A stretch of DNA of 49,968 nucleotides, taken from NCBI GenBank assembly GCA_012517375.1, contig JAAYVC010000065.1, positions 1 through 49,968 of the forward strand, read 5' to 3'. The notes beneath the pieces are model-generated. The model had not been told where the DNA came from and searched no databases. It saw only the letters and a program-made list of their open reading frames with translations. Positions 16,545-22,743 of the stretch are shown here, one piece after another (position 1 is the first letter of the stretch; every line of letters begins with the position of its first letter). Source of the stretch: a bacterium (lineage in GTDB: Bacteria; Hydrothermota; Tepidihabitantia; B3-TA06). The position numbers and the translations under genes were made by a program.

Positions 16545-16817
16545 TCAATCCTCGTCGCAGCAGCAGTCGATATCCTCGTGACATCCACAATCGTCTGCGT
16601 GTTTGATAATTATCATCTTACGACCAGGACCGAACCCGTGGTTAATGTTATGAATTTTTCTCATAAGCTTGTGGGGGTGAAGATGATGGTGTGAATGTCC
16701 AAATGAAGCATTAATATGACCATAACTTTTTTGCACCGCTTCGAGAAGCTTCACAGCCTCGTCCGTTGTAATCTTACCTTCTTCAAGAAGATTCAGGATT
16801 TTTTTCCTTTCTTCCAT
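16545..16817 (-). CDS. SHOCT-like module protein with His/Cys-rich tail (90 aa)
   Basis: The first 30 residues are the SHOCT-like module (KILNLLEEGKITTDEAVKLLEAV). The rest holds a histidine cluster (HSHHHLHPH, about residues 41-49), further histidines, and a C-terminus with CGC...CCC (DCGCHEDIDCCCDED). The metal-binding look of the tail is striking; whether it binds zinc, copper or nickel is not determinable. The start at 16817 has AAGGAG six bases upstream. It is one of four consecutive small genes that share only the module and differ in their tails. Confidence 0.7.
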   Translation of the reverse strand: MEERKKILNLLEEGKITTDEAVKLLEAVQKSYGHINASFGHSHHHLHPHKLMRKIHNINHGFGPGRKMIIIKHADDCGCHEDIDCCCDED

Positions 16818-16827
16818 CGTATACTCC

Positions 16828-17022
16828 TTAAGCTCGACAGTCTTTTTTGAAGGCTGCAAGAAGCCTGTCTGCTTCATTTTTTGTTATCTTGCCTTCTTCA
16901 ACAAGCTTGAGGATTCTTTCCTTGTTGAGCATTGAATCCTCTTTCCTGCAAGCCTCTTCCTCTGCAATAAGCATTTCTTCTTCGTAGCAGGTATCCGTCG
17001 ATTCTTTCTCTTCGTAAGTCAT
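16828..17022 (-). CDS. SHOCT-like module protein (64 aa)
   Basis: An acidic N-terminus of about 30 residues with two cysteines (TCYEEEMLIAEEEACRKED) precedes a SHOCT-like module at the C-terminus (RILKLVEEGKITKNEADRLLAAFKK). The start at 17022 has GGAG six bases upstream. An internal ATG at 16932, also with GAGG upstream, would make a 34-aa protein that is the module alone. This is the only member with the module at the end rather than the beginning. Confidence 0.6.
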   Translation of the reverse strand: MTYEEKESTDTCYEEEMLIAEEEACRKEDSMLNKERILKLVEEGKITKNEADRLLAAFKKDCRA

Positions 17023-17037
17023 TTTAGTCTCCGTAAG

Positions 17038-17196
17038 TTACTCTTTATCGGGCGTTTCAGGAGGAGCTGGGGGAGAGGGAGGCTCGATGATACAGCATTC
17101 CTGACCTGGGCCTAAAGCCTCGAGAAGACGCACTGCTTCATCTACGTTGACCTTTCCATTTTCAAGGAGGTCAAGAATTATCATTCTTTCGTGCAC
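17038..17196 (-). CDS. SHOCT-like module protein with Pro-rich tail (52 aa)
   Basis: The module MIILDLLENGKVNVDEAVRL-LEAL covers residues 5-28. A short tail has a CC pair and a proline-rich stretch (ECCIIEPPSPPAPPETP). I take the GTG at 17196 as start because AAAGGAGG lies five bases upstream; a TTG further out lies before that site and is unlikely. The C-terminal Cys pair parallels the cysteines in the neighbouring tails. Confidence 0.6.
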   Translation of the reverse strand: MHERMIILDLLENGKVNVDEAVRLLEALGPGQECCIIEPPSPPAPPETPDKE

Positions 17197-17207
17197 GTCA
17201 TCCTCCT

Positions 17208-17513
17208 TTAATCGCAGACGGAGCAATCTCCAAAAGGCATTATTTCAATGTCACCTACATCACCGCAATAGGGTTTATTCATCCTGACAACAATCTTTCT
17301 CGGGGTGTGCCCGAAGAAAGGGTTATGTCTGATGGCAAAGCGCGGTATGTAAATCCTTTTTTCAAAACGCTTATGATGATGCTTGTCAGTATTGACGTCC
17401 ACACAGAGATCATCAGCAAAGCTTTTCTTCAACGCTTCCAGAAGTTTTGCGGCATCGTCGGCATTGATTTTTCCTTCTTCAAGCATCTTCAAGATTCTTT
17501 CCTTAGGGTTCAT
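17208..17513 (-). CDS. SHOCT-like module protein with Cys-ended tail (101 aa)
   Basis: This 101-aa protein starts with the module RILKMLEEGKINADDAAKLLEALKK (residues 6-30). A tail of about 70 residues contains HHH, aromatic/basic segments (KRIYIPRFAIRHNPFF) and a C-terminus with CGDVGD and GDCSVCD. The ATG at 17513 has AAAGGAG five bases upstream. A role in metal binding or thiol chemistry is possible from the cysteines, but the family is unknown. Confidence 0.65.
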   Translation of the reverse strand: MNPKERILKMLEEGKINADDAAKLLEALKKSFADDLCVDVNTDKHHHKRFEKRIYIPRFAIRHNPFFGHTPRKIVVRMNKPYCGDVGDIEIMPFGDCSVCD

Positions 17514-17524
17514 TTCGTCTCCTT

Positions 17525-17626
17525 TCAATCGCATAAGTTAATGAAACCACGAAGGATATTCTTCACGAACGTATCCTCTAGCTTATCTCTTCTCAGGATT
17601 ATCGGTCGGTGGTTATAAGTCTTCAC
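17525..17626 (-). CDS. Predicted 33-aa small protein
   Basis: Between the DUF2089 gene and the first SHOCT-only gene, the minus strand reads GTG then KTYNHRPIILRRDKLEDTF and so on to 33 residues, ending in NLCD. An AAAAGGAGG site lies four bases before the GTG; an ATG directly upstream is too close to the site. The stop overlaps the next ribosome-binding site. It is basic with no transmembrane segment. The good ribosome-binding site and lack of spare space support it, but 33 codons is short. Confidence 0.45.
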   Translation of the reverse strand: MKTYNHRPIILRRDKLEDTFVKNILRGFINLCD

Positions 17627-17637
17627 CATTCCTCCTT

Positions 17638-18024
17638 TTACGCGTCCTCATCGGATTCCTGTTTCCGGATGAGTTTTATTGCATCCTCTGCAGAGAGCTC
17701 ACCTTGCTCAAGTTTATCAAGTACGTCACTTATCTCTTCCTGAGAGGCGCTTGAGGTTATTATGCCCATCTTAGCCAGTAATGCGTCCAGACGGTTGCGC
17801 ACCGTAGGGTAGGAGAGTGCAAGTTCCCTTTGCACGTCTCTTAGGCTACCCCTGGAGCGCAGGAATATCATAAGAAATTCGCGCTCCTGTTCATCCAGCC
17901 TTGAAAATGGCGGTATCTCAAAGTCTCCCTTGATCTTAGTGTCGCACTTTCTACAACTTAGTTCGGAGATGAAAAGCTCTCCTTCGCAGACCGGACATTT
18001 TCCAATCAATTTCTTTTCTGCCAT
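17638..18024 (-). CDS. DUF2089-family regulator with zinc ribbon, HTH and SHOCT-like tail
   Basis: In 128 aa: an N-terminal zinc ribbon with C10-x2-C13 and C24-x2-C27, a helix-turn-helix region (about residues 42-85, with GSLRDVQRELALSYPTVRNR), and a C-terminal SHOCT-like module (KLEQGELSAEDAIKLIRK, about 104-121). This is the DUF2089 layout, probably a DNA-binding regulator. It is the first gene of a twelve-gene operon whose other products carry the same module, so control through module-module contacts is an attractive inference. The ATG falls at the predicted transcription start, giving a leaderless mRNA. Confidence 0.8.
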   Translation of the reverse strand: MAEKKLIGKCPVCEGELFISELSCRKCDTKIKGDFEIPPFSRLDEQEREFLMIFLRSRGSLRDVQRELALSYPTVRNRLDALLAKMGIITSSASQEEISDVLDKLEQGELSAEDAIKLIRKQESDEDA

Positions 18025-18030
18025 GCCCCT

Positions 18031-18058
18031 ATTATAATCAAAATTTTAACTTTGTCAA
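18031..18058 (-). promoter_or_regulatory. Leaderless-type promoter of the SHOCT-module operon
   Basis: On the minus strand, TTGACA (18053-18058), a 16-bp spacer and a perfect TATAAT (18031-18036) lie six bases before the DUF2089 ATG. Two copies of AAAATTAAA further upstream (18072-18080 and 18093-18101) are 21 bp apart, two helical turns. They could be an UP element or regulator site. Confidence 0.75.
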
Positions 18059-18218
18059 GGTCTACTTTAACAAAATTAAATTGAAGTGAAATAAAATTAA
18101 AATTAGGGCAGTTGGGATTAAAATTTTTTTGACGACGTCCATTCCGTTGGCGACGAGGTAGAAAAGCTGGACAAAAGATGGTCAAAAGATGGTCAAATAG
18201 CCGCTGGAAGGCTGCATA

Positions 18219-18783
18219 GCCTCCAGGGGAGGCATGCGCGGAATGGAATTCCGCGAACATTACTTTCGATAGAGATCAATTTTGAAGACACCGGATGAAG
18301 TCAGGTTTGAAGAAGAGAGTCAGTTCTCCTCTCCTTGACGGGAAGGGATTAGGGGAAAAATGAGAGTCGAAATTCGAGAGTGGTCGAAAAAAGATTTCAC
18401 ATCCACCCAGCCTCCCCCTTGTGGGGAGGATTGGAGGATGGGGGTAAACCAAAGTCATTGCGAGGGAGCATCCAAGGGAGGCATGAGCGGAAGTTCCTTC
18501 CGCAAGGCGTGGCGATCTCATAGCACTATCTTATGTTCTGAAATACAGAGTCATGTGTTTTGTGCTTAGTGCCAGGAGATTGCTTCGGTTTCTGGAAGCA
18601 ACCTCGCAATGACTATTCAAGATAACCACGTCACCCTGAGCGAGCGACCGAAGGTCGCATGGGCTTAAGCGTAGCTTAAGTAAGTTACTTCCGTTCAATG
18701 GTAGCGGCTGGAAGCCGCATGGGTCGAACTTCGTTCGACAAAATTAAGGCGGTGCGCCGTGAGGGTCTCACTAAACGTGAGAC
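18219..18783. repeat. Array of five two-hairpin units, 35-37 bases each
   Basis: Five units share one plan: hairpin A, a linker, hairpin B. They lie at 18219-18255, 18468-18503, 18644-18680, 18704-18739 and 18748-18783. In the first four, A is 6+3+6 bases and the linker is ATG, ATGA, ATGGG or ATGG. B is 17 to 19 bases. Stem sequences are unrelated between units, yet both arms match. Loops are mostly three bases and mostly GNA or its complement (GAA, GTA, GGA, TTC). The A hairpin of the unit at 18468 has one mismatch; the last unit has a shorter A and linker GTGAGG. Further triloop hairpins follow at 18890-18902 (inside a larger stem 18879-18911) and 18916-18928, both with TCC loops. Confidence 0.75.
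18453..18614. repeat. Large inverted repeat with CATTGCGAGG ends
   Basis: AGTCATTGCGAGG (18453-18465) is repeated in perfect inverse as CCTCGCAATGACT (18602-18614). GCGATCTC (about 18512) and GAGATTGC (about 18576) pair inside it, so the whole 162 bases can fold as a long cruciform. CATTGCGAGG/CAATCTC palindromic repeats of this kind occur dispersed in many bacterial genomes. One two-hairpin unit sits inside the left arm. Confidence 0.6.
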
Positions 18784-18973
18784 GAATTGTTAATCAAAGA
18801 TGATCGCTTCGCTCTTTAGGTCGGCCCGCACAATTCGGGCGCACCTGAAGGTACGCCCCTACGGGCTTGTGGTTATCTGCCGAACGCCTGCGCTTCCAGC
18901 GCACGTTCGGCCAATGCGCCTCCGGCGCTGCCCCTCCCCCCTTTGTGGGGGAGGCTGGGTGGGGGGGTAATCC

Positions 18974-19002
18974 TTGACACTCCACCCATTCTCGCATAAA
19001 AT
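18974..19002 (+). promoter_or_regulatory. Promoter of the EEP-family gene (copy 1)
   Basis: TTGACA (18974-18979), a 17-bp spacer and TAAAAT (18997-19002). The leader is about 37 bases with a GGAGG site. The whole block through the first nine codons recurs at 20318-20430. Confidence 0.7.
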
Positions 19003-19045
19003 AAACTGCAATTAATAACATCCTTTTAACGCATTGGAGGGCGTT

Positions 19046-20140
19046 ATGCCTTTTTATTACGGACTGAAGACGAGAGAACCCAAGCCTCTGAAGTTTTCAC
19101 AGGAGGACAGGAAACGCACTGCAGAGCGCTTGCTCCTGCTTCGCGAAAAGCTAAGAGGAGAGGTGCCATCCCGTACGGTGTCCGAGAGCCTCTTGCTCGC
19201 CACCTGGAACATCCGAGAGTTTGGTTCGAACAAACGATCAGCGCGTCTGGCGGAATCGCTCTACTATATTGCCGAGATTATCTCCGCGTTCGACATAGTC
19301 GCAGTGCAGGAGGTGAACGCGGACATGGCCGAGCTCGAGCGGGTCATGCGAATACTCGGCCGCAACTGGCGCTACATAGCGACCGACGTCACCGAAGGCG
19401 CGTCCGGCAACCGGGAGCGGCTCGTGTTCGTTTACGATTCCGCTAAGGTCACGTTCCAGAACATCGCGGGCGAGATAGTGCTGCCCGAAGGCTCGCTGGT
19501 CACGGACACAAAGCAGTTTGCGCGCACGCCGTTCATGGTCGCCTACCAGTCGGGCTGGTTCAAGTTCATGCTCGCGACCGTGCACATCTACTACGGCAAG
19601 GAGGGCCAGAATACCCCGGAGTTCGCGCGCCGTGTCGCGGAGATTGAAAAAATAGCCCTGACCATCGCCGAGCGTGCAAAGGAAGATGCACAGCACCGGT
19701 TCGTCCTTCTCGGCGACTTCAACATCGTCAGCCCCGAGCACAAGACCATGGAGGCGCTTCGCAAGCAGGGCTACTTTATCCATCCCGAGCTCATGAAGAA
19801 GCCTTCGAACTACAAGCGCGACATGCACTACGACCAGATAGCGTTCCGCGCCAAGGCCGACGAGCTTTTGCTGGGCGACGGCCGCGTCGCAGCCGACCCC
19901 GCAGCTAAAAAGAACGCGGGCGTGTTCGACTTCAACCAGGTGGTCTTTACCGATTCCGACTTCAAGGTCTACAAGAACACCGTCAAGGAGCAGACGAAGC
20001 TCGACGACTCAAAGCTCGAAAAGGAGTACCTCTCGAGCTGGCGCACGTACCAAATGTCCGACCACTTTCCCATGTGGGTAGAGATGAAGATAGACTTCGC
20101 TGACCGGTATCTTGCAAAAATCGTGGAGTCCGAAAGATAG
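19046..20140 (+). CDS. Endonuclease/exonuclease/phosphatase-family protein
   Basis: This 364-aa protein belongs to the EEP (DNase I/exonuclease III-like) superfamily. ATWNIREFG near residue 53 supplies the metal-site Asn, IVAVQEVN the catalytic Glu, LLGDFNIV the Asp/Asn pair, HYDQIAF follows, and the C-terminal SDHFPMW supplies the Asp-His. No signal peptide is seen, so the substrate (DNA, inositol phosphate or lipid) is open. The start at 19046 follows GGAGG by five bases. The gene is clearly richer in G and C at third positions than the flanking genes, suggesting recent acquisition, and it is bordered by hairpin-rich DNA and a duplicated promoter block. Confidence 0.85.
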   Translation: MPFYYGLKTREPKPLKFSQEDRKRTAERLLLLREKLRGEVPSRTVSESLLLATWNIREFGSNKRSARLAESLYYIAEIISAFDIVAVQEVNADMAELERVMRILGRNWRYIATDVTEGASGNRERLVFVYDSAKVTFQNIAGEIVLPEGSLVTDTKQFARTPFMVAYQSGWFKFMLATVHIYYGKEGQNTPEFARRVAEIEKIALTIAERAKEDAQHRFVLLGDFNIVSPEHKTMEALRKQGYFIHPELMKKPSNYKRDMHYDQIAFRAKADELLLGDGRVAADPAAKKNAGVFDFNQVVFTDSDFKVYKNTVKEQTKLDDSKLEKEYLSSWRTYQMSDHFPMWVEMKIDFADRYLAKIVESER

Positions 20141-20395
20141 GATTCCCTCGAAGAACGTCGCCGATCCAAAGGGAAGGTCTGAGGGATCGCCGGTTTTCAA
20201 TCCACCTAGGGGTACCCGCACATGAAATGACGACGATTGCGGAGTAACCATACAAAGTAGGCTTGTGGGGTGGAGAATCCCCCCTACCCCCCTTCAAAAG
20301 GGGGGCCGATACCTAGCTTGACAGCTTGTAATTCCCCGCATAAAATGAACAGCGATTAACAGCATCCTTATAACGTCAAAACATCGGAAGGCGTT
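20141..20395. other. Intergenic spacer with a C-rich hairpin and a second promoter copy
   Basis: A strong hairpin, CCCCCC-TTCAAAA-GGGGGG, lies at about 20289-20307; it could stop transcription from the EEP gene although a T-run is lacking. It is followed by the duplicated promoter block. No gene is seen before the short copy at 20396. Confidence 0.5.
20318..20346 (+). promoter_or_regulatory. Promoter block, copy 2
   Basis: TTGACA (20318-20323), a 17-bp spacer ending CCCCGCA and TAAAAT (20341-20346). The spacer end, -10, leader (AACATCC/AGCATCC, TAACG) and GGCGTT-ATG closely match copy 1 at 18974-19046. Confidence 0.65.
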
Positions 20396-20461
20396 ATGCC
20401 TTTTTATTACGAACTGAAGACGAGTAACGCAGGGGCAGAGCCTCAGATCGGCAAGTATTAG
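20396..20461 (+). pseudogene. Truncated duplicate of the EEP gene start (21 codons)
   Basis: ATG followed by PFYYELKT matches the first nine residues of the EEP protein (PFYYGLKT) with one change. It then diverges and stops after 21 residues (ends QIGKY). With the promoter, leader and ribosome-binding site duplicated too, this looks like a remnant of a second copy whose body was lost. It could also be an expressed short peptide; the sequence does not decide. Confidence 0.6.
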
Positions 20462-20481
20462 CTTGCAGAAACGGGAAAGCG

Positions 20482-21564
20482 CTACTCTTCGATTCGAACC
20501 GGCGTCCCAACCCGCACTATCCTTTTGAGCGAATCTACGTCCTCATTGTGAAGTCTAATACAGCCCTCTGATGCGCGGGTGCCAATCGAGGAAGGGTCGT
20601 GCGTGCCGTGAATGGCGATACCTTCCCATTTCTTGCCTGATTTTGTCTCGGTCGCAAGCGTCGATAACAAAAAGAACCAGGGTCCGTATGCACCCTTTAT
20701 GGGTCCTTTGCCGTCGCCGAAATCGTGCTCCCATGTGCGGGAGTCCTCAATGGAAGTTATGGTGAAATCTCCCTCTGGCGTGCGGCAGTCGCCTACGCGT
20801 TCCTTGTCCCCCGCGTTTCTGCCTAGCGCAACCGGGTAGGTTTTGACAAGAACCCCGTCCTTATAAAGGAAGAGCCGGAACGTCGATTTCTTTATGACTA
20901 TAGATATTCCGCCCGGAGCCGCCTTTATCTTTGATGCGGTAAGCGCGTCGCTACCGAGCACGAGAACCATATCCCCAAGATTGGTGCGCGTTTCTATTCT
21001 GCCCGTTCCGAGTTCCGCTACGAGCTTTTCTGCGAGCGGTCTATCGGACTCAGAGCAGTACAAAACCGTTTTCGTGAAGGTATCGTCATCGGCCGTCTGT
21101 GGTTCGAGCCCCAGTACGCCGAAGCGCACGCTGAATTTGTATGCGGCGTCGCGCGCGAGTCCCTGTTTTTGGGTGCCGTTCAAAATCAGTATGCCTCTTG
21201 CATAGGGCAGGGAGTCGAATGCGAAGGCGTTGATTCCGTAAAACACGTGAACGGTTCCGCGAGTGTTCGTGTCGGCAATCTGCGCGTCAGGGAATAAAGC
21301 CTTGAGCGTTGCGAGCCACACCCTGTCCTCGGGGTGTATGAGTATCTTCGTATCCACTTCGTATGAGATTCCATTATCCTTTGTCCCTACAGAATCCTTG
21401 ATGCCTAACGAGTCCATGGCGAGTTCGATCGCCTGAACCGGGAACTTAATGCCGCGCAGCTTTTCGTAGCCCGAACACGAGCTGTGATATATTACCTCTG
21501 GAGGCTTTGGCTTGCAGCCAAAAAAGACGAAAGCGGCAAAGACAAGAATCGAAAGAACCCTCAT
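20482..21564 (-). CDS. L,D-transpeptidase lipoprotein with a LytR_C-like domain
   Basis: This 360-aa protein starts with a lipoprotein-type signal ending FFGC at residue 17. A central domain (about 115-215) with GILILNGTQKQGLARDAA resembles the LytR C-terminal domain. The C-terminal YkuD catalytic domain (about 220-358) carries IHGTHDPSSIGTRASEGCIRLHN, with catalytic His and Cys. It should sit in the periplasm and cross-link peptidoglycan or attach proteins to it. The ATG lies about ten bases from the -10 with no ribosome-binding site, a near-leaderless arrangement. Confidence 0.88.
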   Translation of the reverse strand: MRVLSILVFAAFVFFGCKPKPPEVIYHSSCSGYEKLRGIKFPVQAIELAMDSLGIKDSVGTKDNGISYEVDTKILIHPEDRVWLATLKALFPDAQIADTNTRGTVHVFYGINAFAFDSLPYARGILILNGTQKQGLARDAAYKFSVRFGVLGLEPQTADDDTFTKTVLYCSESDRPLAEKLVAELGTGRIETRTNLGDMVLVLGSDALTASKIKAAPGGISIVIKKSTFRLFLYKDGVLVKTYPVALGRNAGDKERVGDCRTPEGDFTITSIEDSRTWEHDFGDGKGPIKGAYGPWFFLLSTLATETKSGKKWEGIAIHGTHDPSSIGTRASEGCIRLHNEDVDSLKRIVRVGTPVRIEE

Positions 21565-21573
21565 AATTGCAGA

Positions 21574-21601
21574 AGTTTACGGCAGCGATTGGCTTTGTCA
21601 A
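21574..21601 (-). promoter_or_regulatory. Near-leaderless promoter of the L,D-transpeptidase gene
   Basis: On the minus strand, TTGACA (21596-21601), a 16-bp spacer and TAAACT (21574-21579), with the ATG nine bases beyond the -10. Divergent from the DUF4388 promoter 20 bases away. Confidence 0.65.
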
Positions 21602-21621
21602 CTCAAAAAAACTTCGTTTCC

Positions 21622-21649
21622 TTGACATCTTTTCCGGCTTGAATATAAT
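21622..21649 (+). promoter_or_regulatory. Promoter of the DUF4388 gene
   Basis: TTGACA (21622-21627), a 16-bp spacer and TATAAT (21644-21649), a near-perfect sigma-70 consensus. The leader is long (about 134 bases) and holds two tiny open frames. Confidence 0.75.
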
Positions 21650-21686
21650 CCTTTACGGACAAGGAGAGGGTCCAAGGAACAATCTA

Positions 21687-21725
21687 ATGCGAGCGTCTTC
21701 TAAAGGCATGCATTTAATCGCTTAG
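21687..21725 (+). CDS. Possible 12-codon leader peptide
   Basis: In the leader of the DUF4388 gene, ATG-initiated MRASSKGMHLIA ends at TAG 21725, preceded by AAGGA at ten bases. It is followed by a second short frame that couples to the main gene. It may act in translational control; nothing shows this directly. Confidence 0.3.
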   Translation: MRASSKGMHLIA

Positions 21726-21736
21726 CGAGGAGAAAA

Positions 21737-21793
21737 ATGATCCTTGGATTGCACAGATTTCGTTCGGAGAATGAGAAAGGGAGAGGTTCATGA
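21737..21793 (+). CDS. Possible 18-codon coupled leader peptide
   Basis: A GAGGAG site lies five bases before an ATG that opens an 18-residue frame (MILGLHRFRSENEKGRGS). Its TGA overlaps the start of the DUF4388 gene (ATGA), the layout of translational coupling. The main gene also has its own GGGAGAGG upstream, so coupling may tune rather than enable expression. Confidence 0.4.
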   Translation: MILGLHRFRSENEKGRGS

Positions 21794-22605
21794 GCGAGAA
21801 ACTCACAGGGTTGCTTTCGGAGTTTCACCTGTCGGATATTATTCAGCTCTTAATAATGACCCAGAAAGCAGGCGAACTGGCTCTTAGGGATCTCGATCGC
21901 CAGAAAACCGCGCTTCTTTACTTCGAAAAAGGGAACCTGGTTCACGCCGCGCTTGACAGCGCGGATGGACAGCATTCAGAGGGTTTAAGGGCATTTCAGG
22001 CTATAATTGGCTGGGACGAAGGGGAGTTCAAGTTTCTTGCCGGCAAGCAGACCCCGAAGGTTACCATCAGGAAAACATCTCAGGAAACCCTCATTGACAC
22101 TCTTGCTCGGATGGATGATATCAAGGAGATGAACAAGGAACTGCCAACAGAGGATATCAACCTTTTCATAAAACCGGAGCTAGACATCGTGCCTTCAATA
22201 TCGGTTCTTGAATGGCGCGTTCTCGCTCTCGTTAACGGACGAAGAACGATCCAGCGGATATGCCAGAAATTCGGAGACGAACTCGAGGCAAAAAGGGTTC
22301 TCAGGGAGCTTGTGAGGAAAGGGCTTGTAAGCGCTGATCCTCCGGAGTCGGACTGGCGAAGACTTGTACCGTCAATCAGATCGGCTGCGGAAGTCGAATA
22401 CGACAGAGCGCTTCCGCCAAGGGTAAGGACGAATCTTCTCTTCAGGGCGATAGACGGAAAGACGCACTTCGAGGATATACGAAGGAAGCTGCAGATGGAT
22501 GAGAACGATCTCCTTGAAGATATGAAGCTTCTTTACGAGCTTAAATGGGTTAAATTGAGCCCGGATGACGAGAGGGCGTTTCTTAAGCATCTTGCCGATT
22601 TGTGA
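21790..22605 (+). CDS. DUF4388 (PatA N-terminal-like) protein
   Basis: The first 110 or so residues (LTGLLSEFHLSDIIQLLIMTQKAGEL, LYFEKGNLVHAAL, then GEFKFLAG) form the DUF4388 domain, common in regulators and gliding/motility proteins of deltaproteobacteria and related phyla. The remaining part (about 135-271) looks like two winged-helix-type segments (VLALVNGRRTIQRICQKFG, then LFRAIDGKTHFEDIRRKL). There is no signal peptide; it should be a cytoplasmic regulator or adaptor. No gene partner is evident nearby. Confidence 0.75.
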   Translation: MSEKLTGLLSEFHLSDIIQLLIMTQKAGELALRDLDRQKTALLYFEKGNLVHAALDSADGQHSEGLRAFQAIIGWDEGEFKFLAGKQTPKVTIRKTSQETLIDTLARMDDIKEMNKELPTEDINLFIKPELDIVPSISVLEWRVLALVNGRRTIQRICQKFGDELEAKRVLRELVRKGLVSADPPESDWRRLVPSIRSAAEVEYDRALPPRVRTNLLFRAIDGKTHFEDIRRKLQMDENDLLEDMKLLYELKWVKLSPDDERAFLKHLADL

Positions 22606-22647
22606 TAGACGCAATCCCTGCAACGCACCAGCCGAATCAGGAAAGGG

Positions 22648-22675
22648 TTGACAAGGGGTTGCTTTTATGTATACT
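22648..22675 (+). promoter_or_regulatory. Upstream tandem promoter of the putative small RNA
   Basis: TTGACA (22648-22653), a 16-bp spacer and TATACT (22670-22675). It would start an RNA near 22682. Confidence 0.65.
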
Positions 22676-22709
22676 TAATATGTATATGTGGGAAATCGGG
22701 ATTATTCAC

Positions 22710-22737
22710 TTGACAAACAGACGATTTTGATTATAAT
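22710..22737 (+). promoter_or_regulatory. Downstream tandem promoter of the putative small RNA
   Basis: Consensus TTGACA (22710-22715), a 16-bp spacer and TATAAT (22732-22737). Transcription should begin near 22744-22746. Confidence 0.75.
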
Positions 22738-22743
22738 CATGTC

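Larger units (their letters stand above)
18025..19045. other. About 1 kb non-coding region rich in hairpins and repeats
   Basis: No convincing gene lies here. It holds, in order: the promoter of the minus-strand operon; a two-hairpin unit at 18219-18255; a C-rich hairpin (18410-18428, CCTCCCCCTTGTGGGGAGG); a large inverted repeat at 18453-18614; a dense run of hairpins from 18644 to 18928; a second C-rich hairpin (around 18934-18953); and the promoter of the downstream gene. GC content is uneven. The pattern is like an accumulation site for REP-type elements. Confidence 0.7.

Noticed and set aside
18025-19045. CRISPR array
   Set aside because: The repeated units share shape but not sequence, and there are no unique spacers between identical repeats and no cas gene.
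19238-19828. 196-codon frame antisense to the EEP gene
   Set aside because: It is a by-product of high third-position GC in the EEP gene; no promoter or ribosome-binding site, and the sense frame has clear catalytic motifs.
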